In this document: piece by piece, positions 53,088 to 61,859 of the stretch
How positions within the stretch are numbered: the first letter of the stretch is position 1
How the letters are laid out: each line of letters starts with the position of its first letter
Source: Aquipseudomonas alcaligenes_A
Lineage (GTDB): Bacteria > Pseudomonadota > Gammaproteobacteria > Pseudomonadales > Pseudomonadaceae
NCBI GenBank assembly: GCA_048595745.1
Contig: CP184361.1
Direction: 5' to 3' (one strand)
DNA length: 64,000 nt
Position numbers and translations under genes: made by a program
The notes under the pieces: model-generated
Seen by the model: the letters and a program-made list of their open reading frames with translations, nothing else
Database searches by the model: none
What the model was told of the DNA's origin: nothing

Positions 53088-53735
53088 TTAAATGCGGTAG
53101 GTGCTCGTGGTCATCACTTTCGACAGCAGGCTCATGCCCAGCTTCACCGGCGCCGGGAAGCGCAGCCCGCCGGCATCCAGGGCGCTGGTGGCGTGCTGCT
53201 CTTCGTCCTCGCGCATCTGCTCGAGAATGGCGCGGGTCTTGGCGTCGTCCGCCGGGATCTGCTCCAGGTGTTCGTCCAGGTGCTTGACCACCTGATCCTC
53301 GGTGGCGGCGACGAAGCCCAGGCTGACACGGTCGCCGATCAGCCCGGCCACCGCGCCGACACCGAAGGATAGGCCGTAGAACAGCGGGTTGAGCACGCTC
53401 GGATGGCTGCCCAGCTCACGGATACGCTGCTCGCACCAGGCCAGATGGTCGATCTCTTCGTCAGCGGCATGCTCCATGGCCTTGCGTACCTGCGGCAGCT
53501 TGGCGGTCAGCGCCTGGCCCTGATACAGCGCCTGGGCGCAGACTTCGCCGGTGTGGTTGATGCGCATCAGGCCGGCCACATGACGGGCTTCGTCGTCGCT
53601 CAGCTCTGCCTCGTTCTGCAGGATCGCGGGTGAGGGGCGCGCCGGGGCGCCACTGAAAGGCAGCAGCGTGCGCATGGCAGCATCAGCCTGGATCAGCAGG
53701 CGGTCGAGGGGGGAAAACTGGCGTTCGTTGCTCAT
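53088..53735 (-). CDS. coq7: 2-nonaprenyl-3-methyl-6-methoxy-1,4-benzoquinol hydroxylase (ubiquinone synthesis)
   Basis: The protein has 215 residues from ATG 53735 (MSNERQFSPLDRLLIQADAA). It is a ferritin-like diiron monooxygenase that performs the last ring hydroxylation in ubiquinone synthesis. Iron-ligand motifs are visible in INHTGEVCAQAL, AADEEIDHLAWCEQRI, HLDEHLEQIP and REDEEQHATSA. Pseudomonas uses Coq7 in place of E. coli UbiF. It is transcribed opposite to speD. Confidence 0.94.
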   Translation of the reverse strand: MSNERQFSPLDRLLIQADAAMRTLLPFSGAPARPSPAILQNEAELSDDEARHVAGLMRINHTGEVCAQALYQGQALTAKLPQVRKAMEHAADEEIDHLAWCEQRIRELGSHPSVLNPLFYGLSFGVGAVAGLIGDRVSLGFVAATEDQVVKHLDEHLEQIPADDAKTRAILEQMREDEEQHATSALDAGGLRFPAPVKLGMSLLSKVMTTSTYRI

Positions 53736-53821
53736 GGCCAACTCCACGGAAAGCATGCGGTCAGTTTACCTGAAGGACCGGACAGAAAAATGACCGGTGA
53801 CAAGAGGCCGCAGTGCGCCGC

Positions 53822-54160
53822 TCAGCCCGGCGGCCAGTGCAGCTGGCGCTGGCCGAGCACGTGCATGTGGATGTGATGCACGGTCTGCCCGCCCAGGTCG
53901 TTGCAGTTCATCACCACGCGGAATCCCTCCGCGCATCCCTCCTGCATGGCCAGGCGCTGGGCGGTGTAGAGGATGTGTCCGGCCAGGGCCCGGTCACCCT
54001 CGGTGAGCTGGTCGAGGCGGGGGATGTGGCGCTTGGGGATTACCAGAAAGTGCACCGGCGCCTGTGGGCCGATGTCATGGAAGGCCAGCACCTGGTCGTC
54101 CTCGTACAGCGTGCGGGCCGGTATTTCGCCGGCGACGATGCGACAGAACAGGCAGTCCAT
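53822..54160 (-). CDS. HIT-family nucleotide hydrolase (HinT-like)
   Basis: The protein has 112 residues (MDCLFCRIVAGEIPARTLYE). The histidine triad VHHIHMHVLG near the C-terminus is the catalytic signature, and VHFLVIPKRHIPRL is typical of the HinT branch. These enzymes hydrolyse purine phosphoramidates; the biological substrate is uncertain. It is divergent from the Ycf46-like ATPase gene (68-71 bp between the starts). Confidence 0.92.
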   Translation of the reverse strand: MDCLFCRIVAGEIPARTLYEDDQVLAFHDIGPQAPVHFLVIPKRHIPRLDQLTEGDRALAGHILYTAQRLAMQEGCAEGFRVVMNCNDLGGQTVHHIHMHVLGQRQLHWPPG

Positions 54161-54231
54161 GCGCTTTCCCTCGATGACTTTGGGTATTCTGCGAGTTTAA
54201 TCGTGTTGGCAGGCTGCACAAGGAGTGCGTG

Positions 54232-55713
54232 TTGAAGAACGATATCCACGATCTCGGGCTGGTGCTGGAGTCGCGCGTCAAGCTGGTGGTGATCGAGTCC
54301 TGGGATGAACCGCGGGTGCTGGAAACCCTCACCTCGCTGGCGATCAAGCGTGGCCTGGGCATCTGCACCTGGGCGGTCACCGAAGGCCTGCAGCGCCTGG
54401 CCTTCGGCGGCGAGCCGGTGGGCGAGCAGGACAGCCGCGAACCGGAGCAGGCGCTGCGCCTGATCAAGGCCGATCCGACGCCCAACCTCTACGTGATGTG
54501 CGACCTGCATCCGTTCCTGGTCGATGACCCCAAGCTGGTACGCCTGCTCAAGGAAATCGCCATGAACGAGGCGCCGCACAAGCCGACCCTGGTGCTGGTG
54601 TCGCATGCGGTCAAGCTGCCGGCCGAAGTGCAGCGCTACGCCGCACGCTTCAGCCTGGCGCTGCCGACCGAGGAGGAGCTGCTGGCGATCGTGCGCGAGG
54701 AGGCTACGCGCTGGAGCGAGCGCAACCGCGGCGCGCGGGTGCGTACCGACAACCGCACCCTGCAGCAGGTGGTGAAGAACCTGCGCGGCATGAGCCATGC
54801 GGAGGCGCGGGCGCTGGCGCGCAACCTGATCTGCGACGATGGCGCCATCACCCAGGAAGATCTGCCGGAGTTGAACAAGGCCAAGTTCCAGCTGCTTGAC
54901 CTGGAAGGCGTGCTCAGTTTCGAGCACGACACCGCGCGCTTTGCCGAAGTCGGCGGCCTGGCCAACCTCAAGCGCTGGCTCGGCGAGCGTCAGGACATCT
55001 TCCTCAACGGCAAGGGCGAAGACATGCCCAAGGGCATGCTGCTGGTCGGCGTGCAGGGCGGCGGCAAGAGCCTGGCGGCCAAGGCCGTGGCCGGGCTCTG
55101 GGGTCTGCCTCTGCTGCGCCTGGACTTCGCCAGCCTGTACAACAAGTTCTTCGGCGAGACCGAGCGCAACCTGCGCGAGGCGCTGAAGCTGGCCGAGCAG
55201 ATGGCTCCCTGCGTGCTGTGGATGGACGAACTGGAGAAGGGCCTGGCCACTGCCGATAACGACGACGGCGTGAGCCAGCGCGTACTGGGCTCCCTGCTGA
55301 CCTGGATGGCCGAGCGCAAGGCGCCGGTGTTCATGGTGGCCACCGCCAACGCCATTCACCGTCTGCCGCCGGAACTGGTGCGCAAGGGCCGCTTCGACGA
55401 GCTGTTCTTCGTTGACCTGCCGGATGCGGCGGTGCGCGCGGAGATCTTCGCCATCCACCTGCGGCGCCGCGAGATGGACCCCGAGCAGTTCGACCTGGCT
55501 GCGCTGGCGACGGCCTGTGACGGTTTCTCCGGGGCTGAGATCGAGCAGGTGGTGGTCAGCGCCCTCTATGCCGCGCAAGCCCGCCAGCAGACCGTGGATC
55601 AGGCGTTGCTGTTGAGCACTATCCAGGGCACGGCGCCGCTGTCGGTGGTGATGGCGGAGGATCTGGCTGCCCTGCGCGCCTGGGCGGATGGCCGCACGGT
55701 GAACGCCGGCTAG
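54232..55713 (+). CDS. AAA+ ATPase of the Ycf46 family
   Basis: The protein has 493 residues from TTG 54232 (LKNDIHDLGLVLESRVKLVV); AGGAG lies six bases upstream. A GTG one codon earlier (54229) is the alternative. The N-terminal half (about 1-230) resembles the Ycf46 extension. The AAA core has Walker A GVQGGGKS at 273-280, Walker B VLWMDELEKG, and the second region of homology (FDELFFVDLPDAAVRAEIF preceded by VRKGR). Family members occur in cyanobacteria, plastids and many proteobacteria; the function is not settled, though links to inorganic-carbon use and photosynthesis are known in Synechocystis. Its stop shares CTAG with the convergent SDR gene. Confidence 0.85.
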   Translation: MKNDIHDLGLVLESRVKLVVIESWDEPRVLETLTSLAIKRGLGICTWAVTEGLQRLAFGGEPVGEQDSREPEQALRLIKADPTPNLYVMCDLHPFLVDDPKLVRLLKEIAMNEAPHKPTLVLVSHAVKLPAEVQRYAARFSLALPTEEELLAIVREEATRWSERNRGARVRTDNRTLQQVVKNLRGMSHAEARALARNLICDDGAITQEDLPELNKAKFQLLDLEGVLSFEHDTARFAEVGGLANLKRWLGERQDIFLNGKGEDMPKGMLLVGVQGGGKSLAAKAVAGLWGLPLLRLDFASLYNKFFGETERNLREALKLAEQMAPCVLWMDELEKGLATADNDDGVSQRVLGSLLTWMAERKAPVFMVATANAIHRLPPELVRKGRFDELFFVDLPDAAVRAEIFAIHLRRREMDPEQFDLAALATACDGFSGAEIEQVVVSALYAAQARQQTVDQALLLSTIQGTAPLSVVMAEDLAALRAWADGRTVNAG

Positions 55714-56531
55714 TCGAGCGTGCGGGCCTGCTCGCCGTCCGGCGTTCGCGGCAGCAGCGGGCGCACCATGCGCATGGCGATGCGGCGGACCAACGCGCGC
55801 GGGGTCAGGCGCAGCAACTGGGGCAGCAGGCGGTTGCGCCATCCGGGGATGATGATGGCGCGATTCTTTTCCAGACCGCGCATGGCAGCCAGGGCAACCT
55901 GCTCGGGGCTGGCCAGTTGCTGGTGCCGCTCCAGCCCGCCGCTGTAGAGACCGGCGCGGCGGAAGAAGGCGGTGGCCACCGGCCCCGGGCACAGCACCGA
56001 GACCTTGACGCCGAAGGGCGCCAGCTCGCAGCGCAGGGCTTCGGACAGATGCAGCACATAGGCCTTGCTGGCGAAGTAATTGCTCATCAGCGGCCCGGGC
56101 TGGAAGGCCGCCACTGACGCGACATTGAGGATCTGCCCGCCGCCGCGCCGCTTCATGTCCGCGCCCAGGGCATGGCAGAGGCGGGCGACAGCCAGCATGT
56201 TGAGCTCGATCAGGTCCTGTTCCTGTCCCCAGTCCTGGTCGACGAACAGCCCGGCGCTGCCGATGCCGGCATTGTTCACCAGCAAGTCGATGTGGCGCTC
56301 GCCCTGTTCCAGTTCCTGGATCAGCCCGGTGAGCTGCAGGGGTTCGGTCAGGTCACAGATGCGCAGCAGCGCCTCGATGCCGAAGCGCTGGCTCAGCTCG
56401 CAGGCGATACTTTCCAGGGCGTCGCGCTGGCGTGCCACCAGAATCAGGTTATGCCCGCGCCGGGCCAGCGCCTCGGCCAAGGCCAGGCCGAGGCCGCTGG
56501 AGGCTCCGGTGATCAGGGCGTAACCGCTCAA
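55710..56531 (-). CDS. short-chain dehydrogenase/reductase
   Basis: The protein has 273 residues. It is a classical SDR with the Rossmann motif LITGASSGLGLALAEALARR, NNAGIGSAGLF, the catalytic Ser in NVASVAAFQPG, and Tyr/Lys in SNYFASKAYVLHLSEA. The C-terminal tail after the fold (residues about 230-273) is basic and Leu/Arg-rich. It resembles the YbbO/DltE-type group; the substrate is unknown. It shares the CTAG at 55710-55713 with the stop of the AAA gene. Confidence 0.88.
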   Translation of the reverse strand: MSGYALITGASSGLGLALAEALARRGHNLILVARQRDALESIACELSQRFGIEALLRICDLTEPLQLTGLIQELEQGERHIDLLVNNAGIGSAGLFVDQDWGQEQDLIELNMLAVARLCHALGADMKRRGGGQILNVASVAAFQPGPLMSNYFASKAYVLHLSEALRCELAPFGVKVSVLCPGPVATAFFRRAGLYSGGLERHQQLASPEQVALAAMRGLEKNRAIIIPGWRNRLLPQLLRLTPRALVRRIAMRMVRPLLPRTPDGEQARTLD

Positions 56532-56534
56532 GAT

Positions 56535-57545
56535 TTACTCCTCGAAGTCCGGACTCACGTAGGGCTCGGCGGCGTCTGCGGGCGCCACCTGTTCCATACC
56601 CTGGGCGCGCTCGACATAGTCCTGATAGGCCGGAATCGAGATAGCCGCGACAATACCAATGATGGGCACCAGCAGCGCACACCAGGCCAGCACGATCACG
56701 CCACGGCTGTTTGGCGGCGGTGGTGCACCGTAGCGGTTGGCGCCCTGGGTGCCGGGTACGACCAGCATCAGGAGAGCGAATACGCTGCCGACCAGGGGGA
56801 CCAGGTTGAGCAGCCACAGCCAGCCGGACCAGCCGATATCGTGCAGGCGCTGTACGCCGATCATCACGCTGACCACCACGGCGGCGATCACCAGCGGGAT
56901 CATCAGGATGCCGCCCAGTATCGGCGAGACCAGCATCAGGCCCGCCGAGATGCCATAGGCCAGCATGGCCAGCAGCATCACCGCGATGGACCAGCCCAGG
57001 TAGCGTACACGGCCGATGCGACCATCCACGGTGAGTACCTTCAGCGCGCCATATTCCGGCAGGCCGTTGCTGACTTCAGCGCGCGGTGGGCTGTAGGGCG
57101 ATTGTGCGCCGAGCGCGGCCGCTGCCGGGGCGCTCTCGGCCAGCTGGGCCTGGCGCGCCAGGTACTTGTCGATGATGATGCCGCATGCCGCGCACTCGGC
57201 GGCCTTGTCCTGCTGATGGCCACACTTGGGGCAGGTCATGCCATAGGCGGGGACCGCAGGCTTGCTGGTGCTGGCCGGCTCCGGTGTGCTGTCCACCAGG
57301 CTCAGCGCGACCGCTTCCTGCTCCTTGCGGGCCTGGGCCCCGGCCTGCTGCAGAGCAGCCAGGTATCGGTCCGCTTCGGTCTCTGCGAGGTCGCGCTTGA
57401 GCGCTACCGGCGAGCCGCTGAACAGTGCGTCGATCTTGCTCGGGTCGCTCTTGAACAGGCGAGCGAGGTTGTCCTTGACCGTTGCGAGCGTCATCTCCGG
57501 CATCAGCTGGCCGTCGAAGACGATCTTGTAGCGAGCTTCTGTCAT
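56535..57545 (-). CDS. membrane protein with zinc ribbon, DUF805 and pilin-like C-terminal helix
   Basis: The protein has 336 residues. An N-terminal soluble domain (about 1-75, MTEARYKIVFDGQLMPEMTL) is of a type seen in several Pseudomonas membrane proteins. A zinc-ribbon-like pair of Cys motifs follows (CPKCGHQ and CAACG, about 103-122). The DUF805 membrane region comes next (about 165-275, several hydrophobic helices, GVQRLHDIGWSGWLWLLNLV). The C-terminal helix reads PIIGIVAAISIPAYQDYVER, strikingly like the type IV pilin N-terminal helix but without the GFTLIE processing site. Function unknown. It is 3 bp upstream of the SDR gene on the same strand. Confidence 0.75.
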   Translation of the reverse strand: MTEARYKIVFDGQLMPEMTLATVKDNLARLFKSDPSKIDALFSGSPVALKRDLAETEADRYLAALQQAGAQARKEQEAVALSLVDSTPEPASTSKPAVPAYGMTCPKCGHQQDKAAECAACGIIIDKYLARQAQLAESAPAAAALGAQSPYSPPRAEVSNGLPEYGALKVLTVDGRIGRVRYLGWSIAVMLLAMLAYGISAGLMLVSPILGGILMIPLVIAAVVVSVMIGVQRLHDIGWSGWLWLLNLVPLVGSVFALLMLVVPGTQGANRYGAPPPPNSRGVIVLAWCALLVPIIGIVAAISIPAYQDYVERAQGMEQVAPADAAEPYVSPDFEE

Positions 57546-57632
57546 GCGTGCATCCCTGTCTGCGTTATTAAAATGCCTAGAGCCTAGGGGCTTTGCCGAG
57601 GGCGGACAAGCGACGGCTGTGCAAATTCCTGC

Positions 57633-58595
57633 TCAGCGCGGCCAATGCTGGCCGAGCTGCGTGGAGCGTTCCCGGGCTGCGCGGTACTCGGCATCCAGGC
57701 GCGCCACCAGCTCGGCTACCGAGGGTACATCGGCGATGCCGCCGACACCCTGGCCAGCCGACCATACGGTTTTCCAGGCCTTGGCCTCGTCGCTGATCGG
57801 TTTGAGCTTCTCGCCGTAGTTGACGTCTCCCTTGTCCTGCAGGCGTGCCAGGTCGTAGCCAGCCTTCTCCAGGCTCTGGCGCATGAAGCTGGCCGGTACG
57901 CCGGACACCGCTGGGGTGTGCACGATATCCGCGGCGCGGGCGTCGAGGATCATCTGCTTGTACTCGGCGTCGGCGTTGCTCTCGCGGGTGGCGATGAAAC
58001 GGGTACCCATGTAGGCCAGGTCGGCGCCGAGCAGCTGCGCGGTCAGCACCTCATGGCCATGATTGAGGCAGCCGGAGAGCAGCAGCGTCTTGTCGAAGAA
58101 CTGGCGGATCTCGGCGATCAGGGCGAACGGGCTCCAGGTACCGGCATGCCCGCCGGCGCCGGCGGCTACCGCAATCAGTCCGTCGACCCCGGCCTCGGCG
58201 GCCTTCTCGGCATGACGGCGGGTAGTGACGTCGTGGAACACCAGGCCGCCGTAGCTGTGCACCGCGTCCACCACTTCCTTCACCGCGCCCAGGCTGGTGA
58301 TCACCACCGGCACCCTATGTTCGACGCAGATGGCCAGGTCGGCCTGCAGGCGCGGATTGCTGCCATGTACGATGAGGTTGACCGCATAGGGCGCGGAATC
58401 GGCCTTGAGACCGGCCTCGATTTCTTCCAGCCAGGCCTTGAAACCACTGCTCTCGCGCTGGTTGAGGGCGGGAAAGCTGCCCAGCACGCCGCTGTGGCAG
58501 CAGGCCAGCACCAGTTGCGGGGTGGACACCAGGAACATCGGCGCAGCCACCACGGGCAGGCGCAGGCGCTGGTCGAGCAGGGCGGGCAGGGACAT
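57633..58595 (-). CDS. nitronate monooxygenase family flavoprotein
   Basis: The protein has 320 residues. It is a TIM-barrel FMN protein of the 2-nitropropane dioxygenase/nitronate monooxygenase family: PVVAAPMFLVSTPQLVLACC, DGLIAVAAGAGGHAGTWSPF and GADLAYMGTRFIATRESNAD. The Gly-Gly-His of AGGHAGT matches the catalytic His region of the bacterial class II enzymes. Such proteins oxidise propionate-3-nitronate or other nitronates. The real substrate is not known. It follows the hemJ gene on the same strand by 18 bp. Confidence 0.85.
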   Translation of the reverse strand: MSLPALLDQRLRLPVVAAPMFLVSTPQLVLACCHSGVLGSFPALNQRESSGFKAWLEEIEAGLKADSAPYAVNLIVHGSNPRLQADLAICVEHRVPVVITSLGAVKEVVDAVHSYGGLVFHDVTTRRHAEKAAEAGVDGLIAVAAGAGGHAGTWSPFALIAEIRQFFDKTLLLSGCLNHGHEVLTAQLLGADLAYMGTRFIATRESNADAEYKQMILDARAADIVHTPAVSGVPASFMRQSLEKAGYDLARLQDKGDVNYGEKLKPISDEAKAWKTVWSAGQGVGGIADVPSVAELVARLDAEYRAARERSTQLGQHWPR

Positions 58596-58613
58596 GGGAC
58601 TTTCCTCTTGTTA

Positions 58614-59039
58614 TCAGAAGGGTTTGACCACCACGAGGATCACGATGCCCAGCAGGAACAGTACCGGTACCTCGTTGAACCAGCGGTAGAACACATGGCC
58701 GCGGGCGTTCTCGCCGCGCGCGAAGCGCTTGAGCTGGGCGCCGCAGACGTGGTGGTAGCCGACCAGCAGAACCACCAGCAACAGCTTGGCGTGCAGCCAG
58801 CCCATCTTCAGCCAGGCCGGATTGAGGTAGAGCAGCCAGGCACCGAAGACCAGGGTGGCGATCATCGAGGGATTCATGATGCCGCGGTACAGCTTGCGCT
58901 CCATCACGCAGAAGCGTTCGCGGCTGGTCTGGTCCTCGGCCATGGCGTGGTAGACGAATAGGCGCGGCAGATAGAACAGGCCGGCGAACCAGCAGACGAT
59001 GGCGATGATGTGCAGGGCCTTGATCCAGAGATAGAGCAT
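58614..59039 (-). CDS. hemJ: protoporphyrinogen IX oxidase HemJ
   Basis: The protein has 141 residues from ATG 59039 (MLYLWIKALHIIAIVCWFAG), a short integral membrane protein (UPF0093) of about four helices. Conserved features are KALHIIAIVCWFAG, PRLFVYHA and the basic loop RKLYRGIMNPSM. HemJ replaces HemG/HemY in many proteobacteria for the last oxidation before ferrochelatase. Starts three codons (59048) or 20 codons (59099) earlier are possible but less supported. It is divergent from argC with 144 bp between. Confidence 0.85.
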   Translation of the reverse strand: MLYLWIKALHIIAIVCWFAGLFYLPRLFVYHAMAEDQTSRERFCVMERKLYRGIMNPSMIATLVFGAWLLYLNPAWLKMGWLHAKLLLVVLLVGYHHVCGAQLKRFARGENARGHVFYRWFNEVPVLFLLGIVILVVVKPF

Positions 59040-59183
59040 TGACGGCATCCAGCTGAAGAGTTGCCTGCGATAGTAGTGAAAGCTGCGCCTGCGCGTCATC
59101 CTCTCGCCGTTCGAGGTTGGCCGGCGCGGCCACGGGCCTTATCATCGCAGCCTTTCTCAACGGTCTCGCAGCGGGGGTATGCA

Positions 59184-60218
59184 ATGGTCAAGGTCGGAAT
59201 CGTCGGCGGCACGGGTTACACCGGAGTGGAGCTGCTGCGCCTGCTGGCTCAGCACCCGCAGGCCGAGGTGGCGGTGATTACCTCGCGCTCCGAGGCCGGG
59301 GTCAAGGTCGCCGACATGTACCCCAATCTGCGTGGCCACTACGACAATCTGGCGTTCAGCGTGCCGGATGCGGCCACTCTGGGGGCCTGTGATGTGGTGT
59401 TCTTCGCCACACCGCATGGCGTGGCCCATGCCCTGGCCGGTGAACTGCTGGCGGCCGGTACCAAGGTCATCGACCTGTCGGCCGACTTCCGCCTGCAGGA
59501 TGCGCAGGAGTGGGCCAAGTGGTACGGCCAGCCGCACGGCGCCCCGGATCTGTTGCCGGAAGCGGTCTACGGCCTGCCGGAAGTCAATCGCGAGGCGATC
59601 AAGGGCGCACGCCTGATCGCCGTACCGGGTTGCTACCCGACGGCGACTCAGCTCGGCCTGATCCCGCTGCTCGAAGCCGGTCTGGCCGACCCGAGTCGCC
59701 TGATCGCCAACTGCGCCTCCGGCGTCAGCGGCGCGGGCCGTGGCGCCAAGGTCGGTTCGCTGCTGTGCGAGGCCAGCGAGAGCATGATGGCCTACTCGGT
59801 GAAGGGTCACCGCCACCTGCCGGAGATCAGCCAGGGGCTGCGCCGCGCTGCCAACGGCCCGGTCGGCCTGACCTTCGTGCCGCACCTGGCGCCGATGATC
59901 CGCGGCATCCACGCGACCCTGTACGCCACTGTCGCCGATCGTGGCGTGGACCTGCAGGCGCTGTTCGAGCAGCGCTACGCCAACGAGCCCTTCGTTGATG
60001 TGATGCCGGCCGGAAGCCATCCGGAAACCCGCAGTGTGCGTGGCGCCAACGTCTGCCGCATCGCCGTACACCGTCCGCAGGGCGGCGAGCTGGTGGTGGT
60101 GCTGTCGGCCATCGACAACCTGGTCAAGGGCGCCTCCGGCCAGGCGGTGCAGAACATGAACATCCTCTTTGACCTGGATGAGCGCCTGGGCCTGGCCCAC
60201 GCGGCACTGCTGCCCTGA
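59184..60218 (+). CDS. argC: N-acetyl-gamma-glutamyl-phosphate reductase
   Basis: The protein has 344 residues, starting MVKVGIVGGTGYTGVELLRL at ATG 59184. It reduces N-acetylglutamyl phosphate to the semialdehyde in arginine synthesis. The NADP motif GGTGYTG and catalytic Cys150 in VPGCYPTATQLGLIPLLEA are intact, and GHRHLPEISQGL is typical. It is an isolated arg gene, as is usual in Pseudomonas. Confidence 0.96.
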   Translation: MVKVGIVGGTGYTGVELLRLLAQHPQAEVAVITSRSEAGVKVADMYPNLRGHYDNLAFSVPDAATLGACDVVFFATPHGVAHALAGELLAAGTKVIDLSADFRLQDAQEWAKWYGQPHGAPDLLPEAVYGLPEVNREAIKGARLIAVPGCYPTATQLGLIPLLEAGLADPSRLIANCASGVSGAGRGAKVGSLLCEASESMMAYSVKGHRHLPEISQGLRRAANGPVGLTFVPHLAPMIRGIHATLYATVADRGVDLQALFEQRYANEPFVDVMPAGSHPETRSVRGANVCRIAVHRPQGGELVVVLSAIDNLVKGASGQAVQNMNILFDLDERLGLAHAALLP

Positions 60219-60225
60219 CCCATGC

Positions 60226-60247
60226 GGAGCCTGCGTGAGCAGGCTCC
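60226..60247 (+). other. hairpin downstream of argC
   Basis: GGAGCCTGC/GCAGGCTCC with loop GTGA begins 8 bp past the argC stop. No U-run follows, so it may be a weak terminator or a REP-like palindrome. Confidence 0.5.
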
Positions 60248-60270
60248 TCGCCAACCTTGGCGCGGAATAA

Positions 60271-60300
60271 TTGACCGATTTGCTCGGGTAAGCGGATAAT
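60271..60300 (+). promoter_or_regulatory. sigma-70-like promoter for erpA
   Basis: TTGACC (60271-60276) and GATAAT (60295-60300) are separated by 18 bp, about 50 bp before the erpA ATG. This is the best promoter match in the argC-erpA gap. Confidence 0.5.
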
Positions 60301-60351
60301 CGTCACCCGTGTGGTATGTAAGTTGGCGCCTGGCGCCGGGAGAGCAGCAAG

Positions 60352-60702
60352 ATGAGCGTCGAGACCTTCACTCCAACCCCCCTGATCTTCACCCAGGGCG
60401 CGGCGAACAAGGTGAAGAGCCTGGTCGATGAAGAGGGCAATCCGCGCCTGAAGCTGCGCGTGTTCGTCACCGGCGGTGGCTGCTCGGGCTTTCAGTATGG
60501 TTTCACCTTCGATGAGGATGTTGCAGACGACGACACCATCGTCGAGCGCGAGGGTGTCAGCCTGGTGGTCGATCCGATGAGCTTCCAGTACCTGGCGGGT
60601 GCCGAGGTGGACTACCAGGAAGGCCTGGAAGGCTCCCGTTTCGTCATCAACAACCCCAATGCCACTACCACCTGTGGCTGCGGGTCGTCCTTCTCGATCT
60701 GA
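60352..60702 (+). CDS. erpA: iron-sulfur cluster insertion protein ErpA
   Basis: The protein has 116 residues and is an A-type carrier that passes Fe-S clusters to apo-targets such as IspG. The three cluster cysteines are visible: Cys44 in GGGCSGFQYG and Cys108 and Cys110 in TTTCGCGSSFSI. The length and the N-terminus (MSVETFTPTPLIFTQGAANK) are typical of ErpA in Pseudomonas. A sigma-70-like promoter is upstream and a perfect terminator downstream. Confidence 0.95.
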   Translation: MSVETFTPTPLIFTQGAANKVKSLVDEEGNPRLKLRVFVTGGGCSGFQYGFTFDEDVADDDTIVEREGVSLVVDPMSFQYLAGAEVDYQEGLEGSRFVINNPNATTTCGCGSSFSI

Positions 60703-60715
60703 GCCTGCTGGTCAT

Positions 60716-60745
60716 GAAAAAGCCGCGCTGATGCGCGGCTTTTTC
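60716..60745. terminator. bidirectional terminator between erpA and anmK
   Basis: A 13-bp stem GAAAAAGCCGCGC/GCGCGGCTTTTTC with loop TGAT lies between the convergent erpA and anmK genes and has U-runs on both strands. Confidence 0.92.
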
Positions 60746-60763
60746 GTTTCCGGCTGGGCTCCG

Positions 60764-61858
60764 TCAAGCGGCGGGGTAGATGGCACCCAAGACACGCAGC
60801 CCCCTGGCGCCGGTCACGCTGGGGCGGTTGGCGGGGACTCGCTCCAGGCAGCAGTGTGCCAGCCAGGCGAAGGCCATGGCTTCGACCCAGTCCGGTGGTA
60901 CGCCGCGCGCGCTGGTGCTGGCCACCTGGCAGGCCGGCAGCAGCTCTTGCAGGCGCTGCATGAGCGTCAGGTTATGGGCGCCACCACCGCAGACTAGCAG
61001 TTCGGTGGTGTAGCTCTGGGCCCGCTGCAACGAGTCGACGATGCTGCGTGCGGTCAGCTCCAGGAGGGTGCGTTGTACGTCGGCTGCAGGCAGCGCCGGG
61101 ATTTCGCCCAGATGGCTTTCCAGCCAGGGCAGGTTGAACAGCTCGCGGCCAGTGCTCTTCGGGCCCTGGCCGGCAAAGTAGGGGTCGCTCAGCAACCGGT
61201 GCAGCAACGTCTCGCTCAATGTACCGCTGGCGGCCCAGGCACCATCGCGGTCGAAGCTCTCGCCCTGGTGCCTGTTGATCCAGGCATCCAGCAGCACGTT
61301 GCCTGGGCCACAGTCGAAGCCGCGTACCGGTTGTGCCGTTTCAATCAGGCTGAGGTTGCTGAAACCGCCGACATTGAGCACGGCGCAGGGGCTGTCCTGA
61401 TTATCGAACAGCGCCTCGTGGAAGGCGGGTACCAGGGGAGCGCCCTGGCCCCCAGCCGCTACGTCACGGCGGCGGAAGTCGGCGACCACATCGATACCGG
61501 TCAGCTCGGCCAGCAGGGCAGGATTGCCGATCTGCACCGTGAAGCCACGCGCCGGCTCGTGCCGCACGGTCTGGCCGTGGCTACCGATGGCGCGGATATC
61601 GGTTGCGCCCAGGCCCTCGCGTTGCAGTAGTGCATCGATGCCAGAGGCTGCCAGCTCTACCCAGCGCTGCTCGGCAAGGGCGGCGCGGGCCAGCTCATCG
61701 GGGCCGGAGGCGCACAGTGCCAGCAGCTCGGCGCGCAAGGCGTCGGGCATTGGCAGGTAATGGTGAGCGAGAAGGATGGGGTGGGTGTCTTGTTGGATCA
61801 GGGCGATGTCCAGCCCGTCTAGGCTGGTACCGGACATCACCCCCAGGTAGCGCGGCAT
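60764..61858 (-). CDS. anmK: 1,6-anhydro-N-acetylmuramate kinase
   Basis: The protein has 364 residues and cleaves and phosphorylates anhydro-MurNAc released by cell-wall turnover to MurNAc-6-phosphate. The ASKHA-fold blocks are MSGTSLDGLDIALI, GSHGQTVRHEPARGFTVQIG, ADFRRRDVAAGGQGAPLVPA, NVGGFSNLSLIE and LLVCGGGAHN. The order mepM-anmK, with only one base between the mepM stop and anmK start, ties peptidoglycan hydrolysis to recycling. AmgK/MurU act later in the same route. Confidence 0.96.
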   Translation of the reverse strand: MPRYLGVMSGTSLDGLDIALIQQDTHPILLAHHYLPMPDALRAELLALCASGPDELARAALAEQRWVELAASGIDALLQREGLGATDIRAIGSHGQTVRHEPARGFTVQIGNPALLAELTGIDVVADFRRRDVAAGGQGAPLVPAFHEALFDNQDSPCAVLNVGGFSNLSLIETAQPVRGFDCGPGNVLLDAWINRHQGESFDRDGAWAASGTLSETLLHRLLSDPYFAGQGPKSTGRELFNLPWLESHLGEIPALPAADVQRTLLELTARSIVDSLQRAQSYTTELLVCGGGAHNLTLMQRLQELLPACQVASTSARGVPPDWVEAMAFAWLAHCCLERVPANRPSVTGARGLRVLGAIYPAA

Positions 61859-61859
61859 A

